Positions 57,746 to 64,000 of a stretch of 64,000 nucleotides of DNA are shown one piece after another. How positions within the stretch are numbered: position 1 is the first letter of the stretch; the number at the start of each line of letters is the position of its first letter. The DNA comes from Merdimmobilis hominis (GTDB lineage: Bacteria > Bacillota > Clostridia > Oscillospirales > Ruminococcaceae). Under the pieces are notes generated by a model that worked only from the letters and a program-made list of their open reading frames with translations, did no database searches and was not told where the DNA came from. Both the position numbers and the translations under genes were made by a program. The stretch lies in assembly GCF_021109255.1 (NCBI RefSeq), contig NZ_JAJODG010000001.1, one strand, 5' to 3'.

Positions 57746-58054
57746 ATGATCGAGTACATCAAACTCTTTTGGGAGAGCGCACCAGAGGGAGAACCACCGG
57801 TCATCCTCTATGAAGTGGATACCGAAAATGAGCGGCTGGCCCTCCGCTCCATCGACATCTTTGCAGATGGACGCACCCGCAATATCCCCGACCTTTACGA
57901 CGGTGCCATCGAGATCACGCCCGTCCCCACTGTGGAGGAACTGAACGCCCATGTCTGGGGCGAGGAATTCCACGCCTGCGTCATAGAGAAAGCGGAATTT
58001 GAGGCCATTTGGGAGAGCCAATTTTATTACTTGGGAATGGAGGATTTAACATGA
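57746..58054 (+). CDS. DUF6881-like protein
   Basis: 102 residues. The pattern YIKLFWESAPEGEPPVILYE, then RLALRSIDIFADGRTRN, PVPTVEELNAH and FEAIWES matches the DUF6881 layout (E-P-x-x-x-Y-x-E-x-D, then E-x-F-x-DGR, then a final FE-x-x-W). It is a compact alpha/beta domain common in bacterial immunity clusters. Its stop overlaps the next start. Confidence 0.75.
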   Translation: MIEYIKLFWESAPEGEPPVILYEVDTENERLALRSIDIFADGRTRNIPDLYDGAIEITPVPTVEELNAHVWGEEFHACVIEKAEFEAIWESQFYYLGMEDLT

Positions 58055-58401
58055 GTAAGGAACTTGAACTATATAAGATATTTATTGACGGTCTTGTGGA
58101 GCGGAAAGACAGTATGACAGCCCGGTGGGTCAAGGGCGATGGTTTCCCCAAGACGGAGGACAATAAGGCGAAAAACGAGCTTCTCGCCACATTGACCCCA
58201 GAACAGAAAGGTATAATAGCCGAGATGCTTCAGGACGAACATATTGCGGGTATCCATACTGCCCTTGCTTATATCAATAAAATGATGGATCTGGATGGGC
58301 TGGAACTTCATCAGGACGGTGAAGCCTATTCCAACGACTATTTTGAGAGTTTGCACTATGACTTCATCAGCCGCTGTGACGGCGATGAGCGGCCGGAATA
58401 A
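58051..58401 (+). CDS. DUF6547-like protein
   Basis: 116 residues from the ATG at 58051, overlapping the preceding stop (ATGA). MTARWVKGDGFPKTEDNKAK and the helical block EQKGIIAEMLQDEHIAGIHT, followed by DYFESLHYDFISRCDGD, are distinctive and recall DUF6547. The fold appears all-helical and acidic. The family number is from memory and tentative. Confidence 0.7.
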   Translation: MSKELELYKIFIDGLVERKDSMTARWVKGDGFPKTEDNKAKNELLATLTPEQKGIIAEMLQDEHIAGIHTALAYINKMMDLDGLELHQDGEAYSNDYFESLHYDFISRCDGDERPE

Positions 58402-58416
58402 CAGGAGGTGTGACAG

Positions 58417-61400
58417 ATGTATATCAAAAAATACTGGGGCAACTTTATTGGCGGCTCCGACGACAGTCTAAACCTTGTGGCGTTTTTAGCGGACCAGAAT
58501 AAAGAGGAGATCCCCCTCAGCGAGATCTTCGCCAAAATCGGACTGGACAAACAGAACTGGGACTTCCGCCAGACCGTGGAGTATCTGGAGTTCACCCACT
58601 CGGGTGGCGTGGAGATGGACTTCCACTTCGCCATTGATGTGGTCACCGACCTGGCCGCCATCCTGCTGGAGTGCAGCGTCAGCGGCAGTGTGAACCTCCA
58701 CGATCTGGACGAGTACAACACCCCCTCCCGCCGCATCCGCATCACCGCCACGCCAGAGGAGCATGACGCAATGAACAAGTCCCTGGCGGACTTTGTCCAC
58801 GCCCCGTTGGAATACGACATCAGCGAGATGATGGGCGAGGATGAAATCACGGATATGGCTTATCAGGTGGAGATGGTGCGGAAAGAGCTGTACGAAGCCT
58901 CCGGTCGTAACCGGAACTACCATGTAAAGGCGGAAGATGTAAAAGATCTGCTCCCCGACTGGGAGGGTGCCGATGGCTGCATTGCCACCAACCGTATCAC
59001 GGTGGAGGGCTACAAGGTTGGCTACTGCTACCGGGAGAAGCCGGACGGCGGCTGGGACAGCGGCTGGCGCTTCACCGCCGGTGATGAGAGCGAGGAGTAC
59101 ATGGACGACCCCAACAACGCCGGGATTTACAAGCTGAACACAATCTGCAACGACGATCCCGACATCATCCCTCTGCTGAACACCCCCGCCCCCTGCGCCT
59201 TTGAGCGGGATGAGAACGGCGTGTTCCAGCAGATCAAAGACTGGAAATCGGATGAGGACGAGGAGGACCCTGATATGGACATTTTGAAACAGTGCCAGAA
59301 GTGGCATGAGAATAACGAGCATCACAAGATCATTGAAGCACTGGAGGGCATTGAGGAGCACACTCCGGAAATGGACAGCCAGCTTGCAAGGGCGTACAAC
59401 AACGAGGCAGATCACAGAACGCCGGAAGGCAGAGCTATGCTCAAAAAGGCCATCGCTCTCTTGAAACCTCATGAGGAATACTTTGAGGGAGACTACTACT
59501 GGAACTTTCGCATGGGCTATTCCTATTACTATCTGGATCAGGAGGGCAGGGCTCTTCGTTACTTTGAAAAGGCATTGGAGGCCCGCCCCGACGACGAGGA
59601 CACCATGCAGCTGATCGATGGGTGCAAGAAGGGCATTTCTCTGCCTCAGTTCTCGGAGTGCTTCCGGGAACGGACAGAGGACTGGTGGGAAACCTTTGCC
59701 GAGATGGAAGCAGAATTGCGCCAGATGATGGACGAGGACAAGGACCACACCCGTGGAGCGGAGATCGTGGCCCAGATGGAGGAAGTCTTGAACCTTGCCT
59801 TTGATGAGATTTCCTTCGAGATGGGTTTCAATGGCGAAAAATATGAACTGATCCTCACCCCGGAGGGCGACAAGGTCAAATTGTTTGAACTGGTCTATTT
59901 CCAGAAACACGCCCCCAAGGAGGTGCTGGAGCACTGGAATATCCTGGTGGGCCGTCAACCGATTCAAAACATCGGCCTGCGTACCGAGGATGGCTGGGAC
60001 ATCTCCGGGGAGGATGTGCAGATCTGGCTGGAGGAGCAGGGTGAAAACCGCTTTGCCATCTCCGCCTACTGCGAAAAGCTGCTGCCTATGCTTCAGGAGG
60101 AAGAAGGCCGGGCCTGGTGGATGCTCACCACCCTCACCGATCAGGTGCTGGGCGAGATCCCCCACATGAGATACATAGACAGCTTTGATGTGTTGGAAGA
60201 ACCCCAGGCAGAGCCGTCTATCCTCATGTCCCAGCTCCCCGACAAGCTGCGCGAAATGGGACTGGACCTCTCCACCGACCCGGAAGCCTATCTGGAGAGC
60301 TACCTTGGCTACGAAATGAAACCCAACCAGGATCCGGACGCCGACTGGCGGCTGGATGTGATCGTTGGCTCCACCAACTGTGTACCCCTCATTAACGGCT
60401 ATCTGAATGCCGACAACGACTTTATGGACGATCTCCATGCCGACGGCGCAGTGGCGGGCTTCTTCTGCTATCCTCTGGATACCCTGCGGGAAGAGGAAGG
60501 AACCCAGAAGGTCTTCGACTTCCGGGACAAGCTGGAGGAAGCGCTCACCGCCGGGGACGGACCGGAGGTGCTCACCCTCACTGGCGGAGCCACCGGCCTC
60601 TACTGCGGCTATGTGGACTTCATCGCCTGGGACATCCGGACGGCACTCCAGATGGCCAAGGAGTTCTTTGAGGGGGCGGCGGACATCCCCTGGGCCAGTT
60701 TCCACACCTTCCGCCGTGAGGCGGGCACAGTGAACCTGAAAACGCCGCCCGAGGAGGAACCGGACGATGAGGATCAGGCCCCCGAGTTGGATGAGACGCT
60801 GACGGGCATGGACTATATCCCCTACACCCCGCAGAACGAAGAAGAATTCTTCCAACAGTTGGAGCAGTGGAATGACGAGGATGAATACACCCGCTGTATT
60901 CAGGCTTTGAACGCCGTCCCGGAGGATTGGCGGGATTACCGCTTTGCCTATGCGCTGGCCAGGGCGCTGGAAAACTATGCCATTATCGGGGACCACGACG
61001 AGGGCACCCCCAACTACAAGGGGGACAAAGCCCTCCTGCGGGCTATTGAGGTCTTGGAGTCCGTCCGGGAGGAGGGACGGGACAAGGCGCAGTGGAATAT
61101 GCGGATGGCGTATGCCTATCAGTATCTCTATGGGCAGGAGGAAAAGGCCATCCCCTATGCTCAGCGGTGGGCGGAGCTGGACCCAGAAGACGAAAATGCC
61201 CCAGCGGTGATCCGGGAGTGCAAGGCAGAGATCCGCAAACGCCAGCGCAGCCGGAAAAAGAAGGCCGAATTCGTGCCTGGTGACACCCCCTTCGAGGGCT
61301 TCGACCTCACCAACTTCTGGGATGACAATTGGTATGCACGAAAAGAATATGTCAGTGAGCCGCCTTCCGATGAGCTGATCGCCAGTGTGGAGGAGGAGCT

Positions 61401-64000
61401 GGGCTACAAGCTGCCCGCCTCCTATATCTGGCTGATGAAGCAGCATAACGGCGGCATCCCGGTGAATACCTGCTACCCCTGCGATGAGCCCACCAGCTGG
61501 GCGGAGGACCACGTGGCCATCACCGGCATTTTGGGCATCGGGCGGGAAAAGAGCTACTCCCTCTGCGGAAACTTAGGCAGCCAGTTTATGATCGACGAGT
61601 GGGAGTATCCTGCCATCGGCGTGGCCATCTGCGACTGTCCCAGCGCCGGACACGATATGATTTTCCTGGACTACCGGGCCTGCGGCCCCCAGGGGGAACC
61701 TGCGGTGGTCCATGTGGATCAGGAGAACGACTACAGGATCACCCACCTGGCGGACAGCTTTGAGGAGTTCATCCGGGGGCTGGAGCATGAATCCGTCTAT
61801 GACCTGGATGAAGATGCTGAAGATTTCGACGCGGATGACGGGGAAGAAACCCAGTCCGGCCACAAGGGCGCCTTCGTGGGATTTATCCTGCTGTCCAAAG
61901 GGAAATGGGACAAGGATCAGTTTATCCGGGACATGAAGGAAAAATGGGACATCTCCGTGGAGGAAGATGAGGACAAGAGCGACGACACAGTAGTCTTTGA
62001 AGTAGGCGATATGATCGCCGCCGTCAGTCTGATGACCTATCCCATCCCCAATGGGGAAGCTGAGTTGAACGCAGAAAACAACTATATGTGGGAGGATGCC
62101 GTGAAAGCCGCCAAGGAGCACTGCGCCCACATCATGGTGGCAGTTATGGGCAAAGAGGAAGATCTGCTGGAAAAGGGAAAACTGTTCACCAAGATGGTGG
62201 CCGCCTGCTGCCGCCAGAAATACGCCACCGGCGTCTACACCAGCGGCGTGGTGTTTGAGCCCCGGTTCTATGAGGGCTTTGCCGATATGATGCAGGAAGG
62301 TGAACTGCCCATCTTCAACTGGATCTGGTTTGGCCTGTACCGGAGCGAGGGCGGTATGAACGCCTATACTTACGGCATGGATGTGTTCGGCAAGGATGAG
62401 ATGGAGGTGCTGAACGCCGATGCCGAGCCGGGCGGCCTGCGGGACTTCCTTTCCAGCCTTGCCTCCTATGTGCTAGAAAGCGATGTGGAACTCCACGATG
62501 GGGAAACCATCGGCTTTGCGGCAGACGATAAGCACACCATCACCCGCAGCCCCGGTGTCTCTCTGCCGGAGGAGCAAATGACACTGAAAATCAGCTGGGA
62601 ACCGCTGGATGGTGACCTGGATGATGACAGTGAGGACGACCCGGACGGTGGAACATCCCAGGATGAGGAACCTGGCGTTCCTGAGGTCTACACTGAGGAG
62701 GAGATGGAGGCCATTGAGGGGCACATCGAGCGGCATTTCGGCAAGTTCGAGAATGTGTTCCACGAGATCGTTTCCCCCGACATCCATGTGGACATCTGCG
62801 TGGTGCCGCCCTCTGAGGAGCGGGACTACTACACCCTGGTCACCATGGGCATGGGAGCCCACCGGATGAATGTGCCCCAGGAGCTGGCGGAATACAAGCT
62901 GGAGCGGGCGGAGCTTGCCATCGCCCTGCCGAAAAGCTGGAAGCTGGACAAAGAATCTATGCAGGATGAGCGGTGGTACTGGCCCATTCGCCTGCTGAAA
63001 GTTCTGGCTCGCCTGCCCATTTCCAGCGATACCTGGCTGGGCTTCGGTCACACCATGGATAATGAGGAACCCTTTGCGGAGAACACAAAGTTGTGTGCCG
63101 TTATTCTGACTGGCCCCCAAGGTACGGAGGATGGCAGCGAGTTCTGCGTCCTGCCGGGCGGCGAGGAGGTCAACTTCTATCAGGTGATTCCCCTCTACCG
63201 GGACGAGTTGGAGTATAAAATGGAGCATGATGCAGACGCTCTGCTGGACAAGATGGCGGGTATCAGCTTCACCGTGAACCCCACCCGCCAGGATGCTATC
63301 ACCAGAGGCACCATTGCTGGTGAGGATGATGAGGACGACTATCTGGTGGAAATGGACGATGCTGATTGGCACCTGGAATCCATTCAGGAAAAAGAACTGC
63401 CAGTGGATGAGATCACCGCCTATAACCACTTGGCCATTTACCTGCGCTGGTGCATGGAACATGACCTGATGGGGGAGGATTTCCTGGAAGAATACGGCGG
63501 TCTGGTGCAGCAGGTCAAAGACGATCCATCCAGCGTGGACCTGCGCGCCTTTCTCCAGTTGGAGTTGGAAGGTCAGCTGTCCACCGCTATGTTTGGCCAG
63601 AAAGGCAGGGCGTTTGCCCATTATTACTATGGGGAAAATGATGCACCCTATTATCCTGCCGACATCGACGACTATGCCCTGAAATATTTTGGCCCTGAAC
63701 GGTATCACTCCGATGAGTTCCAGGACGAAGCGTACCTGTTCATCCCCTTTGATGAGGACTACTACCAGGCCATGGCAGAGGTGATCGAAGAACGCTTCAC
63801 CAACTGGCAGGGGCAGGACTTCGATGAGGACACTCTGGAGCCTTCCGATGTAGCTCAGACCATCATGGAGTATCTGGACTGCGAGTGTACCTATTTCCCA
63901 TCCATGGCAGATGATGACCCCATCATGTCAGCATACAGCTACGCCCAGCGGCTGGGGGTGCGGGAGGGCTTTATTCCCGTGCTCATCCAAGCGGATGATG
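58417..64000 (+). CDS. Giant multi-domain polyimmunity protein, 3' end off the window
   Basis: The ATG at 58417 has AGGAGGTG 7 nt upstream, and the frame stays open for 1861 codons to the window edge. Residues 1-160 are unrecognised. Residues 165-275 fit DUF2185/Imm33 (GGWDSGWRFTAGDESEEYMD). Residues 285-405 and 806-940 are TPR-like helical repeats. Residues 417-770 hold two unassigned alpha/beta domains. Residues 965-1125 are a SUKH-1 domain (EEELGYKLPASYIWLMKQHN). Residues 1150-1398 fit DUF4261 (GFILLSKGKWDKDQFIRDMK). Residues 1425-1610 fit SUFU (FENVFHEIVSPDIHVDICVV). Another domain follows from about 1640, and a possible DUF4253 begins at the edge. Acidic linkers (EDEEDPD, DDDSEDDPD) separate the domains. 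No signal peptide or membrane helix is seen. Inferred role: neutralising several toxins with one chain. Confidence 0.88.
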   Translation, partial: MYIKKYWGNFIGGSDDSLNLVAFLADQNKEEIPLSEIFAKIGLDKQNWDFRQTVEYLEFTHSGGVEMDFHFAIDVVTDLAAILLECSVSGSVNLHDLDEYNTPSRRIRITATPEEHDAMNKSLADFVHAPLEYDISEMMGEDEITDMAYQVEMVRKELYEASGRNRNYHVKAEDVKDLLPDWEGADGCIATNRITVEGYKVGYCYREKPDGGWDSGWRFTAGDESEEYMDDPNNAGIYKLNTICNDDPDIIPLLNTPAPCAFERDENGVFQQIKDWKSDEDEEDPDMDILKQCQKWHENNEHHKIIEALEGIEEHTPEMDSQLARAYNNEADHRTPEGRAMLKKAIALLKPHEEYFEGDYYWNFRMGYSYYYLDQEGRALRYFEKALEARPDDEDTMQLIDGCKKGISLPQFSECFRERTEDWWETFAEMEAELRQMMDEDKDHTRGAEIVAQMEEVLNLAFDEISFEMGFNGEKYELILTPEGDKVKLFELVYFQKHAPKEVLEHWNILVGRQPIQNIGLRTEDGWDISGEDVQIWLEEQGENRFAISAYCEKLLPMLQEEEGRAWWMLTTLTDQVLGEIPHMRYIDSFDVLEEPQAEPSILMSQLPDKLREMGLDLSTDPEAYLESYLGYEMKPNQDPDADWRLDVIVGSTNCVPLINGYLNADNDFMDDLHADGAVAGFFCYPLDTLREEEGTQKVFDFRDKLEEALTAGDGPEVLTLTGGATGLYCGYVDFIAWDIRTALQMAKEFFEGAADIPWASFHTFRREAGTVNLKTPPEEEPDDEDQAPELDETLTGMDYIPYTPQNEEEFFQQLEQWNDEDEYTRCIQALNAVPEDWRDYRFAYALARALENYAIIGDHDEGTPNYKGDKALLRAIEVLESVREEGRDKAQWNMRMAYAYQYLYGQEEKAIPYAQRWAELDPEDENAPAVIRECKAEIRKRQRSRKKKAEFVPGDTPFEGFDLTNFWDDNWYARKEYVSEPPSDELIASVEEELGYKLPASYIWLMKQHNGGIPVNTCYPCDEPTSWAEDHVAITGILGIGREKSYSLCGNLGSQFMIDEWEYPAIGVAICDCPSAGHDMIFLDYRACGPQGEPAVVHVDQENDYRITHLADSFEEFIRGLEHESVYDLDEDAEDFDADDGEETQSGHKGAFVGFILLSKGKWDKDQFIRDMKEKWDISVEEDEDKSDDTVVFEVGDMIAAVSLMTYPIPNGEAELNAENNYMWEDAVKAAKEHCAHIMVAVMGKEEDLLEKGKLFTKMVAACCRQKYATGVYTSGVVFEPRFYEGFADMMQEGELPIFNWIWFGLYRSEGGMNAYTYGMDVFGKDEMEVLNADAEPGGLRDFLSSLASYVLESDVELHDGETIGFAADDKHTITRSPGVSLPEEQMTLKISWEPLDGDLDDDSEDDPDGGTSQDEEPGVPEVYTEEEMEAIEGHIERHFGKFENVFHEIVSPDIHVDICVVPPSEERDYYTLVTMGMGAHRMNVPQELAEYKLERAELAIALPKSWKLDKESMQDERWYWPIRLLKVLARLPISSDTWLGFGHTMDNEEPFAENTKLCAVILTGPQGTEDGSEFCVLPGGEEVNFYQVIPLYRDELEYKMEHDADALLDKMAGISFTVNPTRQDAITRGTIAGEDDEDDYLVEMDDADWHLESIQEKELPVDEITAYNHLAIYLRWCMEHDLMGEDFLEEYGGLVQQVKDDPSSVDLRAFLQLELEGQLSTAMFGQKGRAFAHYYYGENDAPYYPADIDDYALKYFGPERYHSDEFQDEAYLFIPFDEDYYQAMAEVIEERFTNWQGQDFDEDTLEPSDVAQTIMEYLDCECTYFPSMADDDPIMSAYSYAQRLGVREGFIPVLIQADD

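Noticed and set aside
58486..61512. A 1008-codon open frame on the minus strand inside the giant polyimmunity gene
   Set aside because: It is antisense to a frame with clear protein domains and arises from codon bias of that gene. Its translation is low in charge patterning, rich in Val, Leu, Gly and His, and matches no family.
1..64000. CRISPR arrays, tRNA or rRNA genes, insertion sequences, prophage
   Set aside because: No regularly spaced direct repeats, cloverleaf sequences, transposase or integrase frames, or phage structural genes were found on either strand.

Overview
The window is a gene-dense, GC-rich stretch of a bacterial chromosome. It suggests an anaerobic, endospore-forming member of the Clostridia, probably of the Oscillospiraceae/Ruminococcaceae type. 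The evidence is sporulation and germination genes (spoVAC-AD-AE, gpr, spoIIP), oxygen-sensitive enzymes (class III ribonucleotide reductase, flavodiiron protein, formate-tetrahydrofolate ligase), Gram-positive style GGAGG ribosome binding sites and sigma-A promoters, and the gene order rpsT / gpr-spoIIP-lepA with hemW nearby, which also occurs in Bacillus. The species cannot be named from the sequence alone. No tRNA, rRNA, insertion sequence, prophage or CRISPR array was found.

Layout. 1-4.5 kb (minus strand): a truncated GNAT acetyltransferase, a peptide-binding lipoprotein, and two overlapping nitrilase-fold genes that appear to have lost their catalytic residues. 4.7-12.7 kb: the spoVA channel genes, rpsT, then gpr, spoIIP, a small membrane protein, lepA, signal peptidase I and a DUF1653 protein. 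12.7-24.8 kb: nucleotidyltransferase and hemW (minus), an LTA-synthase-like enzyme, DUF896, an M20 peptidase, exonuclease III, a cupin with a secreted unknown, a lipoprotein, an MBL hydrolase with a ChrB-like protein, and asnA. 24.9-28.2 kb: an anaerobic ribonucleotide reductase operon behind two NrdR-like boxes, in which the glycyl-radical domain is a separate 59-residue protein. 28.3-35.9 kb: nitroreductase, tadA with a CPBP protease, unknown genes including a sigma-factor-like one, an orphan PhoR-type kinase followed by a broken flavodoxin gene, and families of short palindromic repeats.

35.9-47.4 kb (minus strand) is a coherent one-carbon module. A consensus promoter and a tandem glycine riboswitch precede gcvT-gcvH-gcvPA-gcvPB, followed by fhs-fchA-folD-formate channel-lplA-lpdA. 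Together these encode glycine cleavage, lipoylation of GcvH, stepwise conversion of methylene-THF to formate with ATP formation, and formate export. A flavodiiron protein gene with a long leader lies next to it.

49.9-64 kb (plus strand) is a run of about 17 tightly packed small genes, many resembling immunity proteins of polymorphic toxin systems (SUKH, DUF2262, Imm17, DUF2004, DKNYY, DUF5713, DUF6572, NTF2-fold, Imm51, DUF6881). It leads into one enormous open frame of at least 1861 codons that fuses several immunity-type domains (DUF2185, TPR, SUKH-1, DUF4261, SUFU). No toxin gene is seen, so this is best read as a polyimmunity locus, and it is the most unusual region of the window. Family names were assigned by recognition without a database search and vary in certainty, as noted per entry.
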